From NCBI RefSeq assembly GCF_016599145.1, contig NZ_JAENKO010000003.1, positions 1 through 64,000 on the forward strand: a stretch of 64,000 nt of DNA. Reading direction: 5' to 3'. The notes under the pieces are model-generated. The model had not been told where the DNA came from. It was given only the letters and a program-made list of their open reading frames with translations, and made no database searches. This DNA is from Tomitella cavernea. Its GTDB lineage: Bacteria > Actinomycetota > Actinomycetes > Mycobacteriales > Mycobacteriaceae. Both the position numbers and the translations under genes were made by a program. Below, piece by piece: positions 1-8,465 of the stretch (within the stretch, counting starts at the first letter, position 1; each line of letters begins with the position of its first letter).

Positions 1-171
1 AGCGGCGGGCGTTCCGGCGGCCCTCGGTCCGGCGCCGCCGGCTCAGGTCGCGGCGGGGAGCAGTCCGCCGCCCGCCAGGGCCAGAGCCGGTCCCGGCAGA
101 CGCAGAACCCGTCCCGGCAGCCGCAGGGCCGCCGCAGGGCCACGCGCGCATCCGGCCGTCCGCAGGGCTGA
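1..171 (+). CDS. C-terminal fragment of an unidentified Arg/Gly/Gln-rich protein (partial)
   Basis: Frame 1 is open from the first base to a TGA at 169-171, giving 56 residues made almost only of G, R, S, Q, A and P (for example SGRGGEQ and QPQGRRR). Such basic, glycine- and glutamine-rich tails are typical of DEAD-box RNA helicases and other RNA-binding proteins, but no folded domain lies inside the window, so the identity is unknown. A 20-bp perfect terminator hairpin begins 30 bases after the stop, which supports a real gene end here. The alternative is non-coding low-complexity sequence. Confidence 0.45.
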   Translation, partial: SGGRSGGPRSGAAGSGRGGEQSAARQGQSRSRQTQNPSRQPQGRRRATRASGRPQG

Positions 172-200
172 GACGGCTCGGGCCCCGGACGGCCCGTTCC

Positions 201-243
201 CGCGAGAGGGGCGTACGAGGATTCCTCGTACGCCCCTCTCGCG
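201..243 (+). terminator. Strong hairpin terminator after the partial upstream gene
   Basis: Bases 201-220 pair perfectly with 224-243 (20-bp stem, 3-base loop ATT). No U tract follows, as is common for actinobacterial terminators. It separates the upstream gene from the binding-protein genes. Confidence 0.8.
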
Positions 244-289
244 TCCCACCGCAGGACGAGATCCAGTCCATAACGCCCCTCCGCTGTGC

Positions 290-296
290 TATAAAT
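290..296 (+). promoter_or_regulatory. Possible -10 element upstream of the first binding protein
   Basis: TATAAAT lies in the most AT-rich stretch between the terminator and the ATG at 376. No convincing -35 is visible at the usual distance, so this is only a candidate promoter for the gene at 376. Confidence 0.3.
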
Positions 297-375
297 CACT
301 TCATCGAATTCAATGCCGCAGGGACCGCAGGTCGGGGTCGATGCATGTCCGCAGCGGCTGACTGAAAGGAAGTCG

Positions 376-2004
376 ATGGCACAATCAAGGCGGAGAAGGC
401 TCGGGACCGGCGCAGTCGCACTGTTCGCGAGCGCCGCACTGCTCGCAGGCTGTTCCAGTGGCGGCGACTCCGGTTCCGGCGGCGAGAGCGGAAGCTCGGG
501 CGGAGGATCGAGTGATGCTACCCAAGCGGGCATCATCGGCGACCAGCCGGAAGCCGGGGACCCCGTCAGCGGCGGCACTCTGAGCTTCGCCGGGTTCTCG
601 ATGCCGTCGAGCCTCGACCCCACCAAGACCCAGCCCGCCGGCTCCACCGGCGGCACGGAAATGGCGAACATCTACGACCTGCTCGTGCGCTACGACGCCG
701 ACAAACAGCAGTACGTGCCGCAACTGGCGAAGTCGCTCACCGAAAGCGACGACCACCTGACGTGGACCATCGGCCTGCGTGAAGGGGTGACGTTCTCCGA
801 CGGCACCCCGCTCGACGCCCAGGCCGTGGTGGACAGCATGAACCGCTACACCGAGAACCGCGGCGCCAACAGCCAGCAGTTCAAGGCCGGCGTCAAGAGC
901 ATCGAGGCCACCGACCCGCAGACGGTCACAGTCACACTCAACGCACCGTGGTCCGAGTTCCCCGCGGTGCTCACCTTCGGCTACGGCATGATCCTGGCCC
1001 CGGCCGCCTACGCCGACCCGAACGACTTCAAGCCCATCGGCGCCGGACCCTTCACCGTCACCGAGTTCGCCCCCGCGCGCTCACTGGAGCTCGCACCGCG
1101 CGAGGACTACTGGGACGGCAAGCCCTACCTCGACACCCTGAAGTTCGTCGACATCGCCGGCGGACAGCCGCGCATCCAGGCGATGGACTCCGGCGGCGTC
1201 CAGATGACCTTCCTGCGTTCGCCGGAGTGGGTGACCGCTGCCAAGGCGAAATACCCCGGCTTCTACGAGCCGCTCAACGCGGCCGACGTCCTCCAGATCA
1301 ACAACCGCGAAGGCCGTCCGGGCGCGGATCCGAACATCCGCAAGGCCATCGCGCTGGCGATGAACCCCGACGTGATCAACCAGCGCGCCTTCGGCGGCGA
1401 CGGCCACCCGACCACCAAGGTGTTCGCCGAGTGGTCCAAGTGGCACAACGACGTGCCCGCGTTCACCCAGGACACCGCCCAGGCCAAGCAGCTCGTCGAC
1501 GCCGCCAAGGCGAACGGATTCGACGGCAACATCACCTACGTCACAGTGAACAACCCGGTGTCGCAGGCGATCGCCACCTCCACCCAGGCAATGCTCAACG
1601 CGGTGGGCTTCAACGTGGACGTCCAATACACCGCCACGGTCACCGACATGGTCAAACGTCTCTACGTCGACCACGATTTCGACATCACCTACTCGTCGTA
1701 CAGCATCTCCGACGCGGTGCCGTTCATGCGTCTGGACGCCGCGCTGCGCAGCGACTCGTCCAACAACATCCTCGGCTACAACAGCCCCGAGATGGACAAG
1801 CTGCTCGACACGGCCCAGCACGCCACCACCGACGACGCCGAAAAGGCGGCACTGAAGGCGATCGAGCAGAAGATCCACAACGACGTGCCGTATCTGAACC
1901 TCGGCTGGGGCTCGAACTTCGTCGCCTGGAAGCCGAACGTCTACGGCGCGATGCCCAGCAACGACGGCATCACGCTGCTGGGCAACACCTGGATCCAGCA
2001 GTGA
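376..2004 (+). CDS. ABC-transporter substrate-binding lipoprotein, family 5 (peptide/nickel type), copy 1
   Basis: Predicted extracytoplasmic binding protein of the SBP_bac_5 (OppA/DppA) family, 542 residues. The ATG at 376 is preferred over the upstream in-frame start at 313 because it has a GAAAGGA ribosome site and opens a lipoprotein signal: basic RRRR, hydrophobic core, lipobox LAGC with the cysteine near residue 27. A Gly/Ser-rich linker follows, then the family body with YDLLVRYDADKQQYVPQLAKS and GVTFSDGTPLDAQAVVDS type sequences. No permease or ATPase genes adjoin it, so it must use a transporter encoded elsewhere. The mature part is almost identical to the next gene (F/Y and T/M differences plus the residue after the lipobox cysteine). 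Ligand unknown. Confidence 0.93.
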   Translation: MAQSRRRRLGTGAVALFASAALLAGCSSGGDSGSGGESGSSGGGSSDATQAGIIGDQPEAGDPVSGGTLSFAGFSMPSSLDPTKTQPAGSTGGTEMANIYDLLVRYDADKQQYVPQLAKSLTESDDHLTWTIGLREGVTFSDGTPLDAQAVVDSMNRYTENRGANSQQFKAGVKSIEATDPQTVTVTLNAPWSEFPAVLTFGYGMILAPAAYADPNDFKPIGAGPFTVTEFAPARSLELAPREDYWDGKPYLDTLKFVDIAGGQPRIQAMDSGGVQMTFLRSPEWVTAAKAKYPGFYEPLNAADVLQINNREGRPGADPNIRKAIALAMNPDVINQRAFGGDGHPTTKVFAEWSKWHNDVPAFTQDTAQAKQLVDAAKANGFDGNITYVTVNNPVSQAIATSTQAMLNAVGFNVDVQYTATVTDMVKRLYVDHDFDITYSSYSISDAVPFMRLDAALRSDSSNNILGYNSPEMDKLLDTAQHATTDDAEKAALKAIEQKIHNDVPYLNLGWGSNFVAWKPNVYGAMPSNDGITLLGNTWIQQ

Positions 2005-2016
2005 CTCTGCGCTGAC
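455..2016 (+). repeat. Direct repeat copy 1 (about 1.56 kb)
   Basis: This segment matches 2285-3846 at a constant offset of 1830 bases. By eye it differs only at 486, 594, 596, 1973 and 1978. The repeat starts inside the lipobox region of the gene and ends just past its stop codon, so promoter, RBS and most of the signal peptide are not shared. Confidence 0.92.
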
Positions 2017-2034
2017 GTCGCAGCAGTCGCTTCC

Positions 2035-2075
2035 GCCGGCGTGGCGGTCGGGGATCCCCCGGTCGCCACGCCGGC
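2035..2075 (+). terminator. Inverted repeat between the two binding-protein genes
   Basis: Bases 2035-2046 pair perfectly with 2064-2075 (12-bp GC-rich stem), and the 17-base loop can pair further internally. There is no U tract. It may end or attenuate transcription of copy 1 before copy 2, or stabilise the 3' end of the copy 1 message. Confidence 0.5.
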
Positions 2076-2202
2076 GTGCGTCGGCAGCCGAAAGTTCCCG
2101 GCCAGTGGGACCCGGCACGTATCGCTGTGCACCTCGTCACAGACTGTGACATCGGAGACGGTCGGCACGTCCGTCGAAGACTCAGGCGATCGGGAGGAAC
2201 CC

Positions 2203-3834
2203 ATGGCACGCACGTTTCGGGCCAGAAGGATAGGAGTGGCCGCCGCCGCGATGCTCGCAAGCACCGCGCTGTTGGCGGGCTGCGCCAGTGGCGGCGACTC
2301 CGGTTCCGGCGGCGAAAGCGGAAGCTCGGGCGGAGGATCGAGTGATGCTACCCAAGCGGGCATCATCGGCGACCAGCCGGAAGCCGGGGACCCCGTCAGC
2401 GGCGGCACTCTGAGCTTCGCCGGCTACTCGATGCCGTCGAGCCTCGACCCCACCAAGACCCAGCCCGCCGGCTCCACCGGCGGCACGGAAATGGCGAACA
2501 TCTACGACCTGCTCGTGCGCTACGACGCCGACAAACAGCAGTACGTGCCGCAACTGGCGAAGTCGCTCACCGAAAGCGACGACCACCTGACGTGGACCAT
2601 CGGCCTGCGTGAAGGGGTGACGTTCTCCGACGGCACCCCGCTCGACGCCCAGGCCGTGGTGGACAGCATGAACCGCTACACCGAGAACCGCGGCGCCAAC
2701 AGCCAGCAGTTCAAGGCCGGCGTCAAGAGCATCGAGGCCACCGACCCGCAGACGGTCACAGTCACACTCAACGCACCGTGGTCCGAGTTCCCCGCGGTGC
2801 TCACCTTCGGCTACGGCATGATCCTGGCCCCGGCCGCCTACGCCGACCCGAACGACTTCAAGCCCATCGGCGCCGGACCCTTCACCGTCACCGAGTTCGC
2901 CCCCGCGCGCTCACTGGAGCTCGCACCGCGCGAGGACTACTGGGACGGCAAGCCCTACCTCGACACCCTGAAGTTCGTCGACATCGCCGGCGGACAGCCG
3001 CGCATCCAGGCGATGGACTCCGGCGGCGTCCAGATGACCTTCCTGCGTTCGCCGGAGTGGGTGACCGCTGCCAAGGCGAAATACCCCGGCTTCTACGAGC
3101 CGCTCAACGCGGCCGACGTCCTCCAGATCAACAACCGCGAAGGCCGTCCGGGCGCGGATCCGAACATCCGCAAGGCCATCGCGCTGGCGATGAACCCCGA
3201 CGTGATCAACCAGCGCGCCTTCGGCGGCGACGGCCACCCGACCACCAAGGTGTTCGCCGAGTGGTCCAAGTGGCACAACGACGTGCCCGCGTTCACCCAG
3301 GACACCGCCCAGGCCAAGCAGCTCGTCGACGCCGCCAAGGCGAACGGATTCGACGGCAACATCACCTACGTCACAGTGAACAACCCGGTGTCGCAGGCGA
3401 TCGCCACCTCCACCCAGGCAATGCTCAACGCGGTGGGCTTCAACGTGGACGTCCAATACACCGCCACGGTCACCGACATGGTCAAACGTCTCTACGTCGA
3501 CCACGATTTCGACATCACCTACTCGTCGTACAGCATCTCCGACGCGGTGCCGTTCATGCGTCTGGACGCCGCGCTGCGCAGCGACTCGTCCAACAACATC
3601 CTCGGCTACAACAGCCCCGAGATGGACAAGCTGCTCGACACGGCCCAGCACGCCACCACCGACGACGCCGAAAAGGCGGCACTGAAGGCGATCGAGCAGA
3701 AGATCCACAACGACGTGCCGTATCTGAACCTCGGCTGGGGCTCGAACTTCGTCGCCTGGAAGCCGAACGTCTACGGCGCGATGCCCAGCAACGACGGCAT
3801 CATGCTGTTGGGCAACACCTGGATCCAGCAGTGA
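2203..3834 (+). CDS. ABC-transporter substrate-binding lipoprotein, family 5, copy 2
   Basis: Second family 5 binding lipoprotein, 543 residues, starting at the ATG at 2203 behind a GGGAGGAA ribosome site. The leader is MARTFRARRIGVAAAAML and the lipobox LAGC; this signal peptide differs clearly from copy 1, while everything after it is nearly the same. Copy 2 has its own 198-base upstream region, so the two genes could be expressed under different conditions. A strong hairpin follows at 3857-3910. No transporter partners are adjacent. Confidence 0.93.
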   Translation: MARTFRARRIGVAAAAMLASTALLAGCASGGDSGSGGESGSSGGGSSDATQAGIIGDQPEAGDPVSGGTLSFAGYSMPSSLDPTKTQPAGSTGGTEMANIYDLLVRYDADKQQYVPQLAKSLTESDDHLTWTIGLREGVTFSDGTPLDAQAVVDSMNRYTENRGANSQQFKAGVKSIEATDPQTVTVTLNAPWSEFPAVLTFGYGMILAPAAYADPNDFKPIGAGPFTVTEFAPARSLELAPREDYWDGKPYLDTLKFVDIAGGQPRIQAMDSGGVQMTFLRSPEWVTAAKAKYPGFYEPLNAADVLQINNREGRPGADPNIRKAIALAMNPDVINQRAFGGDGHPTTKVFAEWSKWHNDVPAFTQDTAQAKQLVDAAKANGFDGNITYVTVNNPVSQAIATSTQAMLNAVGFNVDVQYTATVTDMVKRLYVDHDFDITYSSYSISDAVPFMRLDAALRSDSSNNILGYNSPEMDKLLDTAQHATTDDAEKAALKAIEQKIHNDVPYLNLGWGSNFVAWKPNVYGAMPSNDGIMLLGNTWIQQ

Positions 3835-3846
3835 CTCTGCGCTGAC
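2285..3846 (+). repeat. Direct repeat copy 2 (about 1.56 kb)
   Basis: Partner of 455-2016. Homology starts two bases inside the lipobox cysteine codon region and stops a few bases after the stop codon, the pattern expected of recent tandem duplication or gene conversion confined to the coding body. Confidence 0.92.
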
Positions 3847-3856
3847 AACGGTCCCG

Positions 3857-3910
3857 GCGACGCGAAGGGCGGGTGCTCTCCTTACGGAGCATCCGCCCTT
3901 CGCGTGTCGC
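3857..3910. terminator. Bidirectional terminator hairpin
   Basis: A long stem, with one or two mismatches, pairs the segment from 3857 with the segment ending at 3910 around a loop near 3878-3885. It lies between the second binding-protein gene and the convergent SDR remnant. Confidence 0.8.
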
Positions 3911-4349
3911 CGCTTTCAGTCGCCCGCTGGACACCTTTGGGGTGCCCGCCGCCGTCGGCGTGGATCGTATTGCCCGTGACGTAGCGGGCACCGTCGCCGG
4001 CCAGGAACTCCGTCGCCGGCCCGATGTCGTCGACCGCCGATCCTCCCCGTCGGGTTCGCCGAATCCATGCTGGCCGCCATCTCGAAAACCGCCGCGTATC
4101 TGTTCGTCGGTGATGTTCTCGAGCCGCGCGTATCCGCTTGGCCTCCACGCGTTGTTGACCAGGATGTCGAGACGACCGAACCTTTCCACAACGACGTCCA
4201 CCATCGCGTGCACGTCGTCCGTGCTGCTGACATCGGTGCTGCTGACATCGGTGCGCAGCGCGTGCGCGGGCGAATGTGTGCGCGATGCCCCGGCCGATGC
4301 CGATCGCGCCGCCGGCGACGATGGCGGCGCGCCCGTCGAGTGTTCCCAT
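3882..4349 (-). pseudogene. Broken short-chain dehydrogenase/reductase (SDR) gene
   Basis: Read on the minus strand, the start (ATG at 4349) encodes an SDR nucleotide-binding turn (AIVAGGAIGIGRGIAHTFARA) and the end encodes a typical SDR C-terminus (ATEFLAGDGARYVTGNTIHADGGG), but the middle is in another frame (VDVVVERFGRLDILVNNAW, ENITDEQI). The catalytic YxxxK segment and about 100 residues are missing. Frameshifts and an internal deletion therefore disable the gene. A 15-bp perfect tandem duplication (4221-4250) is one visible lesion. It sits between a terminator and the convergent end of the sulfatase gene. Confidence 0.85.
4221..4250. repeat. 15-bp tandem duplication inside the SDR pseudogene
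   Basis: GTGCTGCTGACATCG occurs twice in direct succession (4221-4235 and 4236-4250). It gives the duplicated DVSSTDVSST peptide in the middle frame of the pseudogene. Confidence 0.9.
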
Positions 4350-4411
4350 CTGTGCCCGCTCTCGCCTGCCTGATCGGGCGTCGACATCTCCGAACTGTCC
4401 CGGCTATCCGG

Positions 4412-6766
4412 TCAGTGGGTGGCCATCGCGATCCGCGCTTTCTCGGTCGGTGAGATGTCGCGCGCCTGCGGCAGCTCCACGTGCACGTGCCGCAGCGCCG
4501 GGCCGAAGGCGAACGGCCCGCGGCCCGCGTACTCGGGGCTCACCGCGCTGCCGCGGTTGCGCCCCACGTCGAACTGCTCGTTCATGCTGAACATGGCGCG
4601 CACCGTCCGTGCGATCCGGCCCGATGCGACGGCCGCTCCGTCGACGGATAGCGTCAGCTCTCCCCCCTTGCCGAATCCGGCCCCGTCATAGACGAAGTCG
4701 GCGGACACTGTCCGCGCGCCCGCAGGCAACACGTCGTCACCCCGGATGTGGGTGAGTTCCCGGCCGACGAAGTTGTAGCAGAACACCGGCCGACCCTCGA
4801 GCACGTAGAAGGCGAATCCGGCGAACCGGCCGCCGATGCTCGCCAGCAGCCCCTGCGCGCCGGCGCCGCCCTCGAAGCCCGGCGCCAGGGCCGCGGTGAG
4901 TGTGAAGGAACGGTTGAAGAAGTTCGGTGCCGCCTTCTCCACCAGCCCGTCCATGTGCGGGTACAGGGTGATCGCTGTGCGGCCGCGCAACGGATGCGGC
5001 GGGCCGGACGCCGGGTCCGGGTAGCGGCCCACGGTGCGGTCGTCGAGCGGCAGCACCTGGTGGCGCGCCGCCTCGGCGAGGAACTTGCCCTGCAGTTCGG
5101 CGAGCTTGCCGGGATGCTCCGCCGACAGGTCCCGGGCCTGCGACCAGTCGACGGTGGTGTCGTACAGCTCCCACCGGTCCTCGTCCATGGAGGGCAGGTC
5201 CTTGACCGGCGTGGCCATCAGCCACGGTGCACGGTGCGCGGTCACCGCGGTCCAGCCGTGGTCGTAGATGCCCCGGTTGCCGAAGATCTCGAAGTACTGG
5301 GTGACATGCCGGTCCTCGGCGTCGGGCGCGTTGAACGAATAGTTCATCGCCGTGCCCTCCATAGGCTTCTGCCGTACCCCGTCCACGCTCTGCGGCGCCG
5401 GGATGCCCGCGGCCTCGAGGATCGTCGGGGTGATGTCGACGCAGTGGTGCCATTGGTGCCGTAGCCCGGGCTCGGCGATCCCCTGGGGCCAATGCACGAT
5501 CAGCCCGTTACGGGTGCCCCCGTAGTGGGAGGCCACCTGCTTTGCCCACTGGTAGGGCGTGTCCAGCGCCAGCGCCCACGACGAGGGGAAGTGCGCATAG
5601 CTCGACGGGCGGCCGATCTCGTCGATCCGCTCGAGCGACTCCTGTGTGCCGCTGCGGTAGCCGTTGAGGTTCGCCAGGTAATTGAACGCCCCCTCCATGC
5701 CGCCCTCCGCGGAGGCGCCGTTGTCGCCGATCATGTAGATGACCAGCGTGTTGTCGAGGTCGCCGCGCTCGCGCAGCGCATCCACCATGCGGCCCACCTG
5801 GTCGTCGGTGTGCTCCAGGAACGCTGCGTAGACCTCCATGAACCGCGCCGCGACGGTGCGCTGGTCGTCGTCCAGCTCGTCCCAGTGCGGCAGGCCCGGG
5901 GCCCACGGCGCCAGCACCGTGTCCTCCGGCACAACGCCCAACTCCTTCTGCCGGGCGAGGGTGATCTCCCGCTGACGGTCCCAGCCGTGATCGAATGCGC
6001 CACGGTACTTGTCCAGGTATTCGTCGGGCACCTGTAACGGGGCGTGGCACGCGCCGAAGGGCAGATAGCACATCCACTGCTTGTCCGGGTCCATCGTCTC
6101 CACCGAGTCGATCCACTCGATCGCACGGTCGACCAGGTCCTCGGACAGGTGGTAGCCCTCCTCCGGCGTGGCCGGCGGGTCCACGGTGCGGAAACCGTCG
6201 TAGAGCACCGGCTCGAACTGGTCCGATTCCGCCCCGAGGAACCCGTAGAACTTCTCGAACCCTTCCCGCAGCGGCCAGCGGTCGAAGGGGCCTGCCGGGC
6301 TGATCTCCCACGGCGGCGTCTGGTGCATCTTGCCGAACGCGCCTGTGGCATACCCGTTGCCCTGCAGCACGCGGGCCACGGTGGCCGCGGACGCGGGCCG
6401 CGTCCCGTTGTATCCGGGGGCCTGACCCGCCATCTCCGCGATGACGCCGAAGCCGACGCTGTGGTGGTTGCGCCCCGTCAGCGTCGCCGCGCGGGTGGGC
6501 GAACACAGCGCGGTCGTGTGGAACCGGGTGTATGTGAGCCCGCCCTCGGCCAGCCGCTCGGCAGCGGGGGTCCGACAGGGGCCGCCGAAGGCGGACGCTG
6601 CGCCGAAGCCGACGTCGTCGATCATCACCAGCAGCACATTCGGGGCACCCGCCGGCGGGCGGATCGGGTCGGGGCGCCGGAAGGGCGGATTCTGGCTGCG
6701 GTAGTCGACGGCGGCGGGGGTCGCCGATTCTGGTGTTTCGATCGGGATGGAGTACCGGTTGACCAC
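4412..6766 (-). CDS. Cytosolic Cys-type arylsulfatase
   Basis: Hydrolyses sulfate esters. With the GTG start at 6766 the protein has 784 residues, matching the roughly 787-residue mycobacterial AtsA/AtsD class; a GTG at 6814 would add 16 residues but lies next to the operators and lacks a ribosome site. The type I sulfatase signature CSPTRAATLTGR is present (modified cysteine about residue 88), as are metal-binding MIDDVGFG (about 48-55) and a later IGDNGASAEGG. There is no signal peptide, so it should be matured in the cytosol by the formylglycine-generating enzyme encoded at 7454-8443. It is divergent from the TetR gene and shares two operators with it. Substrate unknown. Confidence 0.95.
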   Translation of the reverse strand: MVNRYSIPIETPESATPAAVDYRSQNPPFRRPDPIRPPAGAPNVLLVMIDDVGFGAASAFGGPCRTPAAERLAEGGLTYTRFHTTALCSPTRAATLTGRNHHSVGFGVIAEMAGQAPGYNGTRPASAATVARVLQGNGYATGAFGKMHQTPPWEISPAGPFDRWPLREGFEKFYGFLGAESDQFEPVLYDGFRTVDPPATPEEGYHLSEDLVDRAIEWIDSVETMDPDKQWMCYLPFGACHAPLQVPDEYLDKYRGAFDHGWDRQREITLARQKELGVVPEDTVLAPWAPGLPHWDELDDDQRTVAARFMEVYAAFLEHTDDQVGRMVDALRERGDLDNTLVIYMIGDNGASAEGGMEGAFNYLANLNGYRSGTQESLERIDEIGRPSSYAHFPSSWALALDTPYQWAKQVASHYGGTRNGLIVHWPQGIAEPGLRHQWHHCVDITPTILEAAGIPAPQSVDGVRQKPMEGTAMNYSFNAPDAEDRHVTQYFEIFGNRGIYDHGWTAVTAHRAPWLMATPVKDLPSMDEDRWELYDTTVDWSQARDLSAEHPGKLAELQGKFLAEAARHQVLPLDDRTVGRYPDPASGPPHPLRGRTAITLYPHMDGLVEKAAPNFFNRSFTLTAALAPGFEGGAGAQGLLASIGGRFAGFAFYVLEGRPVFCYNFVGRELTHIRGDDVLPAGARTVSADFVYDGAGFGKGGELTLSVDGAAVASGRIARTVRAMFSMNEQFDVGRNRGSAVSPEYAGRGPFAFGPALRHVHVELPQARDISPTEKARIAMATH

Positions 6767-6819
6767 GGCGGCTCGCTTTCGTGTCGTGGAAGGAGTGTAG
6801 AGACTGCGGGGCACTGCAC

Positions 6820-6837
6820 TGTAGTCAGACGGCTACA
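6820..6837. promoter_or_regulatory. Operator 1 of the sulfatase/TetR intergenic region
   Basis: Imperfect 18-bp palindrome of form TGTAGYC-N4-GRCTACA. It has the same length and half-sites as operator 2, 35 bp centre to centre, so both lie on nearly the same face of the helix apart from half a turn. Probably bound by the TetR protein encoded at 6882. Confidence 0.75.
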
Positions 6838-6854
6838 AGCGCGAGCACAACCAC

Positions 6855-6872
6855 TGTAGCCGGTCGACTACA
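6855..6872. promoter_or_regulatory. Operator 2 of the sulfatase/TetR intergenic region
   Basis: 18-bp palindrome TGTAGCC-GGTC-GACTACA, extendable to 22 bp (6853-6874), ending 9 bases before the TetR start codon. Its position predicts autorepression. Confidence 0.8.
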
Positions 6873-6881
6873 GTCGGAGGC

Positions 6882-7457
6882 GTGCAATCGAGACCAGAGC
6901 CGGAACGCCCCACCGGCCGTGACGCGGTACGCCGGTCGATCCTCCGCGCGGCGCGACACCACTTCGCCCGGGAGGGGCCCCGCGCCGCACTGCGCGACAT
7001 CGCCGCGACCGCCGGGGTCAACGCCGGACTTATCCACCGGCACTTCGGCCGCAAGGAACAGCTGATCAGCGAAGTCATCGAGGACACGCTGGAATCGAGC
7101 ACGCGGCACGTCGCCGCCAACGGGGCCGTGCGGTCGATGTTCCTCGACTCCACCACGCAGACGGACTTCGTCCGGATGATCGCGTGGATGGCCCTCGAGC
7201 GCGGCCCCGACGGCGCGTCGCCGCTCGCATCCGCCCCGCACCGCACCATCGCCGAAGTGCGCGGGGCACCGGACACTGATCCGGACCGGGACGCCCGGCT
7301 GATGATCGCCCTCACCGTCATCTACGGCTGGTCGGTGTTCAGCCGCGAGATGCTCTCCGCCTTCGACGTGGAGGAGGACCGCCGCGGCGAGTTCGAGCAC
7401 CGTATCGCGGACCTGCTCGCCGCACTGACAGCTCCGGAGAAGGTGGCGAATCCATGA
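6882..7457 (+). CDS. TetR-family transcriptional regulator of the sulfatase module
   Basis: 191 residues from a GTG start. The N-terminal helix-turn-helix is classical TetR (ILRAARHHFAREG, then LRDIAATAGVNAGLIHRHF, about residues 18-60), followed by a variable helical ligand-binding domain. Its stop overlaps the start of the next gene by ATGA (7454-7457), so it is translationally coupled to the formylglycine-generating enzyme. The twin palindromes between it and the divergent arylsulfatase indicate control of both transcripts, perhaps induced by a sulfate ester; the inducer is inference. Confidence 0.92.
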   Translation: MQSRPEPERPTGRDAVRRSILRAARHHFAREGPRAALRDIAATAGVNAGLIHRHFGRKEQLISEVIEDTLESSTRHVAANGAVRSMFLDSTTQTDFVRMIAWMALERGPDGASPLASAPHRTIAEVRGAPDTDPDRDARLMIALTVIYGWSVFSREMLSAFDVEEDRRGEFEHRIADLLAALTAPEKVANP

Positions 7458-8443
7458 CCGACCCGACCCCCGCGGCCGCAACACCGCGCCCTTGCTGCGC
7501 GGCGCGCGCACAAGCCGGGTCCGCCACCGTGCCCGGCGGACCCGCCCCCTGCGGACCCGCCGGCGGCGTCACCCGCAACCCGCGGAGCACGAAGGGGCAG
7601 GTGCCGCTGACCGGCGGCGTGTTCACGATGGGCGACCACTTCGACGAGGGATACCCCGACGACGGCGAGACCCCCGTGCACGCCGTGGAGCTCGCACCGT
7701 TCCACATCGACGAGACGGCCGTCACCAACAGAGCCTTCGCCAGGTTCGTCCGCGCCACCGGATACGTCACCGAGTCCGAGCGCTTCGGGGTGTCCGCGGT
7801 GTTCCACCTCGCCGTCGAGGCCGGCCCGGAGGACATCCTGCACCGGCTCGACACCACCTACTGGTGGGTCGCCGTGCGGGGTGCCGACTGGCGGCATCCC
7901 GAAGGCCCGCGGTCATCCGTCGGCGAGCGTTCGAACCATCCGGTGGTACACGTGTCGTGGAACGACGCCGCAGCGTATGCGGCGTGGGCCGGCAAACGGC
8001 TGCCCACCGAGGCGGAGTGGGAGTACGCCGCGCGCGGCGGGCTCACCGGGCGCCGGTACGCCTGGGGCGACGAGCTCACGCCGCGGGGCGAGTGGCGCTG
8101 CAACATCTGGCAGGGCCGGTTCCCGGACGTCAACACGTGCGACGACGGACACCTGACCACCGCCCCGGTCAAGTCCTACCGTCCCAACGGATACGGGCTC
8201 TGGGGGACCGCCGGCAACGTGTGGGAATGGTGCGCGGACCACTTCGACCCCGGCTATTATGCGTATGCGCCCCGGCACGATCCGCGGGGCCCGCTCGAGG
8301 CCACCGGCGCGCGGGTGATGCGCGGCGGTTCGTTCCTGTGCCACGACTCCTACTGCAACCGCTACCGGGTGGCGGCGCGCTCGTCGAACACACCGGACTC
8401 GGCCTCGGCCAACCTGGGATTCCGCTGCGCCAACGACGCGTGA
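7454..8443 (+). CDS. Formylglycine-generating enzyme (sulfatase-modifying factor)
   Basis: Oxidises the signature cysteine of type I sulfatases to formylglycine, using copper and oxygen. 329 residues with the FGE-sulfatase domain (GGVFTMGD, DETAVTN, HPVVHVSWNDAAAYAAWAGKRLPTEAEWEYAARGG split here as one continuous family block) and both active-site cysteines in the C-terminal GGSFLCHDSYCNRYR segment (C296 and C301). The first 50 residues are a Cys/Pro/Ala-rich extension without the fold. It overlaps the TetR gene by 4 bases and faces the arylsulfatase, its obvious client. Convergent with the L,D-transpeptidase gene with only 22 bases between the stops. Confidence 0.96.
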   Translation: MTDPTPAAATPRPCCAARAQAGSATVPGGPAPCGPAGGVTRNPRSTKGQVPLTGGVFTMGDHFDEGYPDDGETPVHAVELAPFHIDETAVTNRAFARFVRATGYVTESERFGVSAVFHLAVEAGPEDILHRLDTTYWWVAVRGADWRHPEGPRSSVGERSNHPVVHVSWNDAAAYAAWAGKRLPTEAEWEYAARGGLTGRRYAWGDELTPRGEWRCNIWQGRFPDVNTCDDGHLTTAPVKSYRPNGYGLWGTAGNVWEWCADHFDPGYYAYAPRHDPRGPLEATGARVMRGGSFLCHDSYCNRYRVAARSSNTPDSASANLGFRCANDA

Positions 8444-8465
8444 GCCCAGGTGACCACCGCGCGGC

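Noticed and set aside
43-249. Minus-strand reading frame over the start of the window
   Set aside because: It runs through the perfect terminator hairpin, is low-complexity and lies antisense to the more plausible partial gene; no domain or ribosome site.
376-4411. Composite transposon flanked by the 1.56-kb direct repeats
   Set aside because: The repeats are genes themselves, with no transposase, terminal inverted repeats or target duplication.
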